Assembly (NCBI GenBank): GCA_028868995.1
Contig: JAGWTH010000021.1
Coordinates: 1-64,000 of the forward strand
Reading direction: 5' to 3'
Source: Burkholderiales bacterium
GTDB lineage: Bacteria > Pseudomonadota > Gammaproteobacteria > Burkholderiales > Burkholderiaceae_C
DNA: 64,000 nucleotides
The translations under genes and the position numbers were made by a program. The notes below the pieces were generated by a model. The model ran no database searches and had not been told where the DNA came from. It worked only from the letters and a program-made list of their open reading frames with translations. Position 1 is the stretch's first letter. Every line of letters starts with the position of its first letter. Positions 9,876 to 17,645 of this stretch are shown piece after piece.

Positions 9876-12395
9876 TCAGGGGGCTGCGCCGGAACGCGCC
9901 TGCTGCGCACAGTATGCCCGCACCGCGTCCTCGGTGCGGCGGGCGAGCGCCTGCAGCTGCGGCACCCATTCCCGGCCGGTGGGCCACTGGCCCTCCTCCA
10001 GCAGCGGCACGTACAGCCGGCGCACCTGCTGGTACAGGGCCTGCGCCCCGGCCTCGCCGCTCATGCCCAGGAGCGAGTGCAGCGCGTCGATGCTGCCCTG
10101 CACGTCGCCCTCCTCGACCGCCTCCTGCAGCTCGCGGACCAGGCGCTGCATCTCGGGCAGGTAGTCGTCCAGCAGCTCGCCCAGCATGCCCAGCCGGCGG
10201 TAGCTCGCCAGGCGCTGGAGGTTGAGCAGGCCGTCGTGGCCCGCTCCGGCCTCGGGCTCCTGGCTGCGGGCGGTCTCGGCCGCGGAGAAGGCACCGCCGC
10301 CCGCGATCAGCCGGCCCAGGGTGTCGTACAGGAGCGCCGCATCCACCGGCTTGACCAGGAAGCCGTTCATGCCCGCCGCGGTGGCGGCGGCGACCGCCGG
10401 TTCGTCCGAGCGCGCGGTCATGGCCAGGATGGGCACCCTGGACCAGGGGTCGCGCGCGCCGCGGATCGCCCTCGCCGTCTCCAGGCCGTCCATGCCGGGC
10501 ATGTGCAGGTCCAGGATCACCGCGTGGATGCCCTCCTGCGCCCGCAGCTGGTCGAGGACCGCGGCGCCGTGCTCCACCTCGATCACGATGGCCGCAGCGT
10601 TGCGCAGGTAGGCGGCGATCGCCTTGCGGTTGAAGGCGCTGTCGTCGGCGACGAGGATGCGGCGGCCGGCCAGGCGGCCGGCGCTGGCGCCAGCGCCGGC
10701 CGCCGGCTGGGAGACGGCCTGCTGCAGCGCCGCCAGCAGCGGCAGCTGCGCGCAGGGCTTGCCGACGAAATGGTCCATGCCGCCCTTCAGGGCCTTCGCG
10801 CGGGCCAGGTGCGCGGGCTCGCTCGTGTAGGCCACGATGCGGACGTCCCGGTTGGGGCCCGTGGAGGCACGGATGGCTTCCGCCACGGCGTAACCGTCCA
10901 GGCCGGGCATGCGCAGGTCCAGCAGGACGATGTCGAATTTGCCCTGGCCCAGCAAGGCCAGGGCACCCGGTCCGTCCGCGGCCTCGTCCAGCTGCGTCGT
11001 GGCGGCGAGCGGCGCCAGTTTCTGGCGCGTCGCCGCGCGCTGGACCGGGTCGTCCTCCACGACGAGCACGCGCTTGCCGGCCAGGACGGTCCGCGCCTGG
11101 CCGACGGCCTCCTGGTGGTGCCGCTCGAGTTCATCGGGGCCGACCGCCGGGAACCGCATGGTGAACTCGGTGAACAGCCCGGGCTCGGAATCGCAGGCGA
11201 TGTCGCCGCCGAACGCCCGCATGACCCGCTGGCAGTAGGCCAGCCCCAGGCCGGTGCCGCCCGACTTGCCCGTCGACCGGAAGGGCTCGAACAGGCCCGG
11301 CAGGGCGTCCCGGGGAATGCCGGGACCGGTGTCGCGCACCCGCACCTGCTGCTCGCCGACGCTGATGGTGACCCGCGTGGCCGGATAGGCCGCGACGTAG
11401 TAGAGGGCGTTCTTGATCAGGTTGAACAGGACGAACAGGAAGGCCGTCTCGTCCCCCTTGAAGACGAAGTCCTCCCTGACCTCGACACCGACCCGGTCGC
11501 GCGCCTCGTCGCCGTCGTAGCTGTATTCCTCCACCGCCTTGCGCACCGCTTCGGCCGCCGACAGGTAGCGGAAGGTGGAGGCGTCGACGGGACGGGCGCT
11601 CACCTCGTCGAGCGTCATGGAGATCACCTGCAGCCCGCGCTGCACCGCCTGCTCGCCCCGGGCGAGGTGCCGGTACAGAGCCTGCACCTGCGGGCCGTCC
11701 AGCCGCGCGCTGTTCGTGGCGCCGCCGGGCGGCGGCAACACGTCCTGCATGCCCTCCAGGCTGTGCTTGAGCTGCGCGAGGGGATGGCGCATCTCGTGCG
11801 CGATCGACCCGGCGAGTGCCTGCGTCGCGCGCAGCTTGCGCTCGGCGTCGATCTTGTCGGTATTGGACTTGAACAGGTTGCCGCCAATCACCACCAGGGC
11901 AAACGCGGGAAGCTGGGCCACCAGGTCCATCGGCACCCGGGGAGCCGGCGCCGTCGCAGCGTAGTAGAAGGCCGCCGCTGCCGTCCCGGCGACGAGCATC
12001 ACCACCGTATTGCGCCAGTCGGTCAGCAGGACCAGGAAGCACAGGATGATGAACGCATTGGAGATCGACGGCACCCCGCCGCCGCGCTCCAGCGCCAGCA
12101 GCATCGTGAATCCGGGCAGGCAGTACAGCAACGCACCGTACGTGTAGCGGACGTAATAGGGGCGCAGCCGCTCGGGCCAGGAATCCCGCAGGCCCATCAG
12201 CAGGAACAGCACGATGGCCAGCGCGCGGAACGGCAGGTCGTCCCAGACCTGCGCGTTCGGCCGGGTGAAGCGAAGGAAGAAGAAGGCCACGTAGGTGACG
12301 GCACCCAGGAAGCCCATCGTCTTCAGGCGCGAGGGCCCGTACGCGTGGTAGTCCTCGTAGCGCTGGATCAGCCGACGCAGGGCGTTCATCAGCAT
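9876..12395 (-). CDS. CqsS/PhcS-like membrane hybrid histidine kinase with two receivers and HPt
   Basis: 839 residues. About six hydrophobic segments (roughly 26-42, 55-70, 86-102, 108-125, 129-147, 160-173) with almost no periplasmic loops match the CqsS/LqsS/PhcS receptor type, which binds small lipophilic signals within the membrane. The kinase core follows: H box IAHEMRHPL (H200), N box NLIKNALYY (about 325), G1 DTGPGIP (355-361), G2 GGTGLGLAYC (379-388). Receiver 1 (441-560) has phospho-acceptor D493. Receiver 2 (579-700) has D629 and Lys682. The C-terminal HPt motif is HSLLGMSGEAGA with H773. The start codon overlaps the acyltransferase stop (ATGCTGATG; either ATG possible), implying coupled translation with the candidate signal synthase. 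The ligand is unknown. The CqsS resemblance is from memory of the family, not from a search. Confidence 0.87.
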   Translation of the reverse strand: MLMNALRRLIQRYEDYHAYGPSRLKTMGFLGAVTYVAFFFLRFTRPNAQVWDDLPFRALAIVLFLLMGLRDSWPERLRPYYVRYTYGALLYCLPGFTMLLALERGGGVPSISNAFIILCFLVLLTDWRNTVVMLVAGTAAAAFYYAATAPAPRVPMDLVAQLPAFALVVIGGNLFKSNTDKIDAERKLRATQALAGSIAHEMRHPLAQLKHSLEGMQDVLPPPGGATNSARLDGPQVQALYRHLARGEQAVQRGLQVISMTLDEVSARPVDASTFRYLSAAEAVRKAVEEYSYDGDEARDRVGVEVREDFVFKGDETAFLFVLFNLIKNALYYVAAYPATRVTISVGEQQVRVRDTGPGIPRDALPGLFEPFRSTGKSGGTGLGLAYCQRVMRAFGGDIACDSEPGLFTEFTMRFPAVGPDELERHHQEAVGQARTVLAGKRVLVVEDDPVQRAATRQKLAPLAATTQLDEAADGPGALALLGQGKFDIVLLDLRMPGLDGYAVAEAIRASTGPNRDVRIVAYTSEPAHLARAKALKGGMDHFVGKPCAQLPLLAALQQAVSQPAAGAGASAGRLAGRRILVADDSAFNRKAIAAYLRNAAAIVIEVEHGAAVLDQLRAQEGIHAVILDLHMPGMDGLETARAIRGARDPWSRVPILAMTARSDEPAVAAATAAGMNGFLVKPVDAALLYDTLGRLIAGGGAFSAAETARSQEPEAGAGHDGLLNLQRLASYRRLGMLGELLDDYLPEMQRLVRELQEAVEEGDVQGSIDALHSLLGMSGEAGAQALYQQVRRLYVPLLEEGQWPTGREWVPQLQALARRTEDAVRAYCAQQARSGAAP

Positions 12396-13089
12396 GCCAG
12401 GGCTCCCACCGCGCGGCGCAGCTCCAGGATGTCCTCGGCCTCCTCGCTCTCCTGCGGCGTGCCGGCCAGCGCGCGCAGCACGTCGGGGACCGTGCCATGA
12501 ATGAGGTGAAAGCTGCCCTCGCCGTCACCGCCGGCATCCCTGACGAGCACGGTGAAGCCGAACCTGCGGTACAGGCGGCTCAGCACCGGCGTGCAGGAAG
12601 CGAACAGGTTTTCCACGTCCGTGTGGTCGATCAGGTGAACCAGCGTGAGATACAGGCAGCGCTTGAGGGATTCGGGGCCGCTGCGAAAGCGCGGCGCCAG
12701 CACGAGCCGCCCGACCTCCCAGCTTTGCTGGCGCAATTCCGCGGGGATCGCATGGCGCTCCAGCAGCCCCTCGCAGGGCGCCAGGCCCTGGTGCATCGGA
12801 ATCAGCCGAATGGTCCCGATCGTCTCACCGAAGCGGAGGAAGGCACCCACCAGCCCGATTTCGTCTCTTTTTTTTCGCGGGATGCGAAGTCCGGGTCTTG
12901 CAGGGCGGAGGCCGGCAGGGCGATTTCCCGGCGCAGGTGCAGCACCTGCTCGATCTCCCGATGTCCGCGCAGGCGACGGAACCCCACCTCGTGGGGCCTG
13001 ACTTCATCGGAAGGCGGCGGCTCGAAGCGCACGGCGTCTTCGAGCGCCGGCATCACGAAGGACTGCTCCAGTTCGGAAAAATCGCTCAT
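12389..13089 (-). CDS. LuxI/FeeM-like N-acyltransferase (autoinducer-synthase-type), frameshifted at an A8 run
   Basis: Read as one gene with a -1 shift, this encodes 233 residues of the LuxI/FeeM acyltransferase fold. Helix RLRGHREIEQVLHLRREI is at 39-56, the conserved GTIRLIP strand at 92-98, EVGRLVLAPRFR at 125-136 (compare ExxRF in LuxI proteins), and a C-terminal SRLYRRFGF at about 171-179. Without a shift the first frame stops at 12802 (95 residues) and lacks the catalytic core. The second frame could start only at a GTG at 12850 that lacks the N-terminal helices. The ATG at 13089 has the best ribosome binding site in the region. Family proteins join an acyl group from acyl-ACP or acyl-CoA to an amino acid or S-adenosylmethionine. 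It lies directly upstream of, and coupled to, a signal-receptor-type kinase. It could be a pseudogene, a programmed frameshift, transcript slippage or a base-call error. Confidence 0.72.
12868..12874 (-). other. Slippery heptamer A AAA AAA, candidate -1 frameshift site
   Basis: On the coding strand an eight-A run spans 12875-12868. Zero-frame codons are GAA AAA AAA GAG, so A AAA AAA is an X XXY YYZ slippery site. A -1 slip gives codons AGA GAC GAA ATC and joins the two halves of the acyltransferase exactly where homology continues. No stimulatory Shine-Dalgarno or strong downstream hairpin is obvious. Confidence 0.5.
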
Positions 13090-13092
13090 CGT

Positions 13093-13099
13093 TCCTCCC
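13093..13099 (-). promoter_or_regulatory. Strong ribosome binding site of the acyltransferase
   Basis: On the minus strand GGGAGGA lies three bases before the ATG at 13089 (GGAGG core four bases before it). It fixes the start at 13089 and argues that the N-terminal frame is really translated. Confidence 0.75.
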
Positions 13100-13142
13100 T
13101 CTCGGACTTCCAGACACGAGCCTGGGCCCACGGAATTATGGT

Positions 13143-13158
13143 GTTCGCGTCCGCAAAC
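13143..13158. promoter_or_regulatory. 16-bp imperfect palindrome upstream of the signalling cassette
   Basis: GTTCGCG and CGCAAAC arms (six of seven positions matched) sit 54-69 bases upstream of the acyltransferase ATG, next to a -10-like CATAAT on the minus strand. Possible operator in the 130-base gap shared with selO on the plus strand. It does not match the classical lux box. Confidence 0.25.
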
Positions 13159-13219
13159 TGCCCAGTAAGCCATTCCCCTAAATGCCGAGGGCCCACGCCA
13201 CCCAGCGGACAATCGCTCC

Positions 13220-14710
13220 ATGGATCAAGCCGCCCTCGAGGCCCCCGCCGCCCTGGACCTGGGGCCGGCCTGGCAGCACGACTTCGCCCGGCTGGGCCCC
13301 GACTTCGTCACGGAGCTGCGGCCCACCCCCCTGCCCGACCCCCACCTGGTCTCGGTCAACCGCCTCCTGGCCGGCGACCTGGGGCTGGACGCCGACCGGC
13401 TGGCCGGCGCCGAGAGCGTGGCCGCCTTCACCGGCAATCAGCCGCTCGCGGGCAGCCGGCCGCTGGCCGGCGTCTACAGCGGCCACCAGTTCGGCGTCTG
13501 GGCCGGCCAGCTGGGCGACGGGCGGGCGATCCTGCTGGGGGGCATCGCCACGCCGCAGGGGGTGCAGGAGCTGCAGCTCAAGGGGGCCGGCCGCACGCCC
13601 TACTCCCGGGGGGGTGACGGGCGGGCGGTGCTGCGATCCAGCATCCGCGAATATCTCTGCTCCGAAGCCATGCACGGCCTGGGCATCCCCACGACCCGGG
13701 CCCTGCTGCTGACCGGCTCGCCCCAGCCGGTGCCGCGCGAGGAGATGGAGACGGCGGCGGTGGTGACCCGGGTGGCGCCCAGCTTCGTGCGCTTCGGCCA
13801 CTTCGAGCATTTCGCGGCACGCGGCCAGCTGGGCGCGCTGGAGCGGCTGGCCGACTACGTGATCGACACCTTCTACCCCCAGTGCCGCGACAGCGGGCGC
13901 GCGGGCGGCAACCGCTTCGCCGCCCTGCTGGAACAGGTGAGCGAGCGCACGGCGGCCACGGTGGCGCAGTGGCAGGCCGCCGGCTTCTGCCACGGGGTGA
14001 TGAACACCGACAACATGAGCATCCTGGGCCTGACCCTGGACTACGGCCCGTTCCAGTTCATGGACGCCTTCGTCCCCGGCCACGTCTGCAACCACACCGA
14101 CCAGGCCGGCCGCTACGCCTACAACCGCCAGCCCAACGTCGCCTACTGGAACCTCTACTGCCTGGGCCAGGCCCTGCTGCCCCTGATCGGCGACGAGGAA
14201 CTCGCGGTGGCCGCCCTGGAGTCCTACAAGACGGTCTTTCCGAGCGAACTGGAAGCCCGCATGCGCGCCCGGCTGGGTCTGGCGCAGGCCGGGCCGGAGG
14301 ACCGTCGGCTGATCGAAGGGATCCTCGCCCTGCTGGCCGCGGGCCGGGTGGACTGGCCGATCTTCTGGCGGCGGCTGGCCGAGGGTGTGGCCGGCGGGGA
14401 CCTGGAGCCGGTACGCGACCTGTTCCCGGATCGCGCCGGATTCGACGCCTGGGCACGGGACTACCGGGATCGCCTGGCCGGCGAGGCCGGGGAACCGGGC
14501 GAGCGGATGCTGCGGACCAACCCGAAATTCGTCCTTCGCAACCATTTGTGCGAATCGGCCATCCGGCAGGCGAAACTCGGCGACTTCTCCGCGGTCGAAA
14601 CCCTGTTGCGGCTGGTCCAGTCGCCGTTCGGGGAGCACCCGGAGCACGAGGACCTGGCCGGATTCCCGCCCGATTGGGCTGCCCACATCGAGATCAGCTG
14701 TTCTTCATGA
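13220..14710 (+). CDS. selO: Protein adenylyltransferase SelO (YdiU/UPF0061)
   Basis: Pseudokinase-fold enzyme that transfers AMP from ATP to Ser/Thr/Tyr of target proteins in the redox stress response. The 496 residues cover the full family length. Visible are the nucleotide-binding stretch [15 protein letters not shown] (about 121-135) and the NTDNMSILG motif near residue 260 with its metal/catalytic Asp. The conserved C-terminal tail ends EISCSS, with the Cys third from the end, the position of Sec or Cys in SelO proteins. The stop overlaps the msrB start (ATGA), so an AMPylase of redox proteins is co-translated with methionine sulfoxide reductase. It is divergent from the acyltransferase with 130 bases between them. 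Confidence 0.93.
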   Translation: MDQAALEAPAALDLGPAWQHDFARLGPDFVTELRPTPLPDPHLVSVNRLLAGDLGLDADRLAGAESVAAFTGNQPLAGSRPLAGVYSGHQFGVWAGQLGDGRAILLGGIATPQGVQELQLKGAGRTPYSRGGDGRAVLRSSIREYLCSEAMHGLGIPTTRALLLTGSPQPVPREEMETAAVVTRVAPSFVRFGHFEHFAARGQLGALERLADYVIDTFYPQCRDSGRAGGNRFAALLEQVSERTAATVAQWQAAGFCHGVMNTDNMSILGLTLDYGPFQFMDAFVPGHVCNHTDQAGRYAYNRQPNVAYWNLYCLGQALLPLIGDEELAVAALESYKTVFPSELEARMRARLGLAQAGPEDRRLIEGILALLAAGRVDWPIFWRRLAEGVAGGDLEPVRDLFPDRAGFDAWARDYRDRLAGEAGEPGERMLRTNPKFVLRNHLCESAIRQAKLGDFSAVETLLRLVQSPFGEHPEHEDLAGFPPDWAAHIEISCSS

Positions 14711-15126
14711 CCCATCCCATCCAGAAGACGGACGCCGAATGGAAGGCGATCCTCGCCGCCAAGGGCGCGGAGCCCGGCGCGTTCCAGGTCACCCGCCAGG
14801 CCGCCACCGAGCGGCCGTTCTCCGGCAAGTACGAGCGGGTGTGGGCCGACGGCAGCTACCATTGCATCTGCTGCGGCGCCAAGCTGTTCGATGCCGACAC
14901 CAAGTTCGACGCCGGCTGCGGCTGGCCCAGCTTCTCGCAGGCCGTGCCGGGCGCGATCGAGGAAAGGCGCGACGCCAGCCACGGCATGATCCGCACCGAG
15001 ACGGTGTGCGCGCAGTGCGGGGCGCACCTGGGCCACGTGTTCCCGGACGGGCCGCAGCCCACGGGCCTGCGCTATTGCATGAACTCCGCCGCCCTGGACT
15101 TCCAGCCGGAAGGCAAGAAAGCCTGA
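14707..15126 (+). CDS. msrB: Peptide-methionine (R)-S-oxide reductase MsrB
   Basis: Reduces methionine-R-sulfoxide in proteins using thioredoxin. 139 residues, single-domain MsrB. Structural zinc is held by C53/C56 and C101/C104. The catalytic Cys is C124 in [11 protein letters not shown], with GCGWPSF at 70-76. The ATG overlaps the selO stop and the TGA is immediately followed by the yciB ATG, so selO-msrB-yciB-bolA is one tight operon. It has no signal peptide and is cytoplasmic. Confidence 0.96.
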   Translation: MTHPIQKTDAEWKAILAAKGAEPGAFQVTRQAATERPFSGKYERVWADGSYHCICCGAKLFDADTKFDAGCGWPSFSQAVPGAIEERRDASHGMIRTETVCAQCGAHLGHVFPDGPQPTGLRYCMNSAALDFQPEGKKA

Positions 15127-15681
15127 ATGAAACTGCTGCTCGACTTCTTCCCCATCGTCCTGTTCTTCGTCGCGTTCAAGCTGTGGGGCATCTACGTCGC
15201 CACGGCGGTCGCCATCGCGGCGACCGTTGCGCAGATCGCCTGGCTGCGCTGGTCCACCGGCAAAGTGGAGCCCATGCAGTGGCTGAGCCTGGGGATCATC
15301 GTGCTGTTCGGCGGGGCCACCATCCTGGCCCACGACGAGACCTTCATCAAGTGGAAGCCCACCGTGCTGTACTGGATGATGGGCGGCTCGCTGGCCGCGG
15401 GCATGCTGTTCTTCCGCAAGAACCTGCTGCGTTCGCTGATGGGGTCGCAGCTGGAGCTGCCCGAGGCCGCCTGGCGCGTCATGAACTGGAGCTGGGCCGG
15501 CTTCTTCGCCCTCATGGGCGTGCTGAACCTGTGGGTCGCCTTCCACTACGACACCAACACCTGGGTCAACTTCAAGCTGTTCGGCGGCCTGGGCCTGATG
15601 GCGGTGTTCGTCGTCGGCCAGGCCTTCTACCTGGGCCGCTTCGTCAAGGACGGCAAGGAAGCGGAGGCGCGCGACTCGTGA
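15127..15681 (+). CDS. yciB: Inner membrane septation protein A (YciB)
   Basis: 184-residue inner-membrane protein with about five hydrophobic helices, beginning MKLLLDFFPIVLFFVAFKLW as YciB proteins do. Other family signs are KWKPTVLYWMM near residue 78 and a C-terminal half with FFRKNLLR and NWSWAGFFALMG. Family members contribute to envelope integrity and septation and interact with the elongation and division machinery. The ATG follows the msrB stop with no gap, and the stop overlaps the bolA GTG. Confidence 0.94.
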   Translation: MKLLLDFFPIVLFFVAFKLWGIYVATAVAIAATVAQIAWLRWSTGKVEPMQWLSLGIIVLFGGATILAHDETFIKWKPTVLYWMMGGSLAAGMLFFRKNLLRSLMGSQLELPEAAWRVMNWSWAGFFALMGVLNLWVAFHYDTNTWVNFKLFGGLGLMAVFVVGQAFYLGRFVKDGKEAEARDS

Positions 15682-15971
15682 ACACCGCCCCCACCGGCAC
15701 CGGCATCACCGCCGACGCCCTGCGCCGGCGCCTGCAGGAGCGGCTCGCGCCCTCCCGCGTGGAGGTGCTGGACGAAAGCGCCGCCCACCTCGGGCACGCC
15801 GGCCAGGACGGCACCGGCGCGGGCACGCATTTCCGCGTGCGCATCGCCTCGCCGCTGTTCGCCGGGCGGCCCAAGGTGGCCTGCCATCGCCTTGTGTATG
15901 ATGCCCTGCGCGATTTCATCGACCGTGACCATGGCGTCCATGCCCTGGCGATCGAAAGCGCCGAAACCTGA
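15678..15971 (+). CDS. bolA: BolA family protein
   Basis: 97-residue protein of the BolA/IbaG fold. It has the N-terminal helix ADALRRRLQERL, the central strand THFRVRIASPLFAGRP, and the C-terminal half with VYDALRDF and HALAIES. BolA proteins bind 2Fe-2S clusters with monothiol glutaredoxins and affect morphology and stress responses. The GTG start at 15678 overlaps the yciB stop (GTGA). Adjacency to yciB and a periplasmic parvulin is common in Burkholderiales. Confidence 0.9.
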   Translation: MNTAPTGTGITADALRRRLQERLAPSRVEVLDESAAHLGHAGQDGTGAGTHFRVRIASPLFAGRPKVACHRLVYDALRDFIDRDHGVHALAIESAET

Positions 15972-15993
15972 TTCCGTTCCCAAGGGAAATCCC

Positions 15994-16773
15994 ATGAAGA
16001 GAGTCCTCCTGGCCGCGTTCGCCGCAGCCATCGTCGGCATGGCCCTGCCCGCCGCCGCCCAGAACGTGGCCATCGTCAACGGCAAGCCGGTGCCCAAGGC
16101 GCGCGTCGACATGCTGGCCCAGCAGCTCGCCAAGGCCGGCCGTCCCGTCACCCCGGAAATGCAGGGGCAGCTGAAGGACGAGGTCATCGCCCGCGAAATT
16201 TTCATGCAGGAAGCGCAGAAGCGCGGCCTGGATGCCACCGACGACTTCAAGGCGCAGATGGAGCTGGCCCGCCAGACCATCCTGATCCGCTCGCTGTTCG
16301 CCGACTACCAGGCCAAGAACCCGGTCACCGACGCCGAGATCAAGGCCGAATACGACAAGTTCGTCGCAGCCAACGGCGGCAAGGAATACAAGGCGCGCCA
16401 CATCCTCGTGCCCACCGAGGACGAGGCGAAGAAGATCATCGCCGACCTGAAGAAGGGCGCGAAGTTCGAGGACCTGGCCAAGAAGCTGTCCAAGGACCCG
16501 GGCTCCGGCGCCAACGGCGGCGACCTGGACTGGGCCACGGCGTCCAGCTACGTGCCGGAGTTCGCCCAGGCCCTGATCAAGCTCAAGAAGGGCGAGACCA
16601 CCCAGGTGCCGGTGAAGTCCCAGTTCGGCTGGCACGTGATCCGCCTCGACGACATCCGCGAGGCCCAGCTACCGAAGCTGGAGGACATCAAGGCGCAGAT
16701 CGCCCAGCAGCTGCAGCAGCAGAAGCTGGCGAAGTTCCAGGACGACCTGCGCAAGAGCGCCAAGATCGAGTGA
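15994..16773 (+). CDS. Periplasmic parvulin-type peptidyl-prolyl cis-trans isomerase
   Basis: 259 residues with a signal peptide (basic MKR, Ala-rich core, cleavage after AAA near residue 22). An N-terminal SurA-like helical region follows (IVNGKPVPKARVD, about 26-38), then a parvulin domain beginning ARHILVP near 131, with GSGANGGDLDW and GWHVIRLDD as the family's core signatures. It assists folding of outer-membrane or periplasmic proteins. The start ATG at 15994 is preceded by AAGGGA; the 22-base spacing to bolA suggests co-transcription. A strong palindromic terminator follows. Confidence 0.93.
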   Translation: MKRVLLAAFAAAIVGMALPAAAQNVAIVNGKPVPKARVDMLAQQLAKAGRPVTPEMQGQLKDEVIAREIFMQEAQKRGLDATDDFKAQMELARQTILIRSLFADYQAKNPVTDAEIKAEYDKFVAANGGKEYKARHILVPTEDEAKKIIADLKKGAKFEDLAKKLSKDPGSGANGGDLDWATASSYVPEFAQALIKLKKGETTQVPVKSQFGWHVIRLDDIREAQLPKLEDIKAQIAQQLQQQKLAKFQDDLRKSAKIE

Positions 16774-16805
16774 CGGCGCGCCCCGCTGCGGCGGGGTCCC
16801 GATGA

Positions 16806-16831
16806 CGAAAGCGGCCCGCGGGCCGCTTTCG
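16806..16831. terminator. Bidirectional intrinsic terminator
   Basis: A 26-base perfect palindrome with an A/T-containing outer stem (CGAAAG...CTTTCG) followed on the plus strand by CCTTTTC. It separates the convergent parvulin gene and the DUF1624 gene and can serve both. Confidence 0.8.
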
Positions 16832-16836
16832 CCTTT

Positions 16837-17586
16837 TCAGCGCGCCAGTTGCACCAGCATCAGCGCGCCGATCAGCACCGGCTGGTGCACCATGTACCAG
16901 GCGAGGCTGTGGCGACCCATCCACGCCAGGGGGGCGAAGGCGCGCGGGATCGGCCCCTGCACCATCGCCGGGCGCGAGCGCAGCAGCCATTGGCCGGCCG
17001 CCATGCCCCACCAGAAGACGCCCAGCCAGGGCAGCAGCGGGACGTAGTCCTCCGTGACCGGCTTGTGCGCGATGAAGCCGATCCAGTTCAGCCAGCGCCC
17101 GTCGAAGGCCTGCAGGTGGCCGACCGCCTGGTGCACGGCCGGGGCGACCCGGGCCAGCGCGATCGCCGCCGCGCCCGCCGGCCAGAGCCAGGCGCCCCAG
17201 CCCGCCGTCAGCCGCACCACGACCAGCATCACGGCGATGCCGTGCAGCACGCCGAAGTAGATGAAGCTCGCCGGAAACATGAGCGCCGACCCGGCCGTGA
17301 CCAGCGCCGCGCAGCCGGCGATCTGCGCCCAGCGGCGCCAGAAGCGCGGCCACCCCTGCCGCTGCGCGTGCGCCACCGCCTGCCCCAGCCCGGCGCAGAA
17401 CAGGAACAGGCTCACGATGGCAGCGCGCTGCGTCGTCCAGAACGGGTCGCCCAGGAAGTCCTGGCGGATCCAGCGGAAGTAATTGAGGTCGAAGCAGAAG
17501 TGGAAGGCCGTCATCCAGACGATGGCGGCGCCCCGCAGGGCGTCGATGCGGTCGTGGCGGGCGCGGGAGGGGGCGGTCGGGGTCAC
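16837..17586 (-). CDS. DUF1624 membrane protein (heparan-alpha-glucosaminide acetyltransferase-like)
   Basis: 249-residue polytopic inner-membrane protein. The N-terminal RIDALRGAAIVWMTAFHFCF with following NYF is the DUF1624/YeiB hallmark (a DxLRG motif then a hydrophobic helix with His). About seven hydrophobic segments follow, and GRHSLAWYMVHQPV sits near the C-terminus. Related proteins are predicted acyltransferases moving acyl groups across the membrane, but the substrate of this group is unknown. It starts with GTG at 17586. A single gene between convergent terminator 16806-16831 and divergent rlhA. Confidence 0.85.
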   Translation of the reverse strand: MTPTAPSRARHDRIDALRGAAIVWMTAFHFCFDLNYFRWIRQDFLGDPFWTTQRAAIVSLFLFCAGLGQAVAHAQRQGWPRFWRRWAQIAGCAALVTAGSALMFPASFIYFGVLHGIAVMLVVVRLTAGWGAWLWPAGAAAIALARVAPAVHQAVGHLQAFDGRWLNWIGFIAHKPVTEDYVPLLPWLGVFWWGMAAGQWLLRSRPAMVQGPIPRAFAPLAWMGRHSLAWYMVHQPVLIGALMLVQLAR

Positions 17587-17628
17587 CCGGAGAGTTTAGG
17601 TCCGGGAGCGCGCCACGGCCCCGGCCGG

Positions 17629-17634
17629 TAAAAT
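17629..17634 (+). promoter_or_regulatory. -10 element of rlhA, near-leaderless
   Basis: TAAAAT ends 11 bases before the rlhA ATG at 17646, so transcription would start within a few bases of the start codon. No recognisable -35 and no Shine-Dalgarno is present. Confidence 0.4.
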
Positions 17635-17645
17635 CCCGGCCTCCC

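Noticed and set aside
13143-13158. lux box for a LuxR regulator
   Set aside because: The palindrome does not match the classical lux box wording and no LuxR gene is in the window; kept only as an unnamed candidate operator.
12802-13221. A separate small gene formed by the N-terminal half of the acyltransferase
   Set aside because: The family homology continues in the -1 frame at the A8 run, so it is better read as half of one gene.
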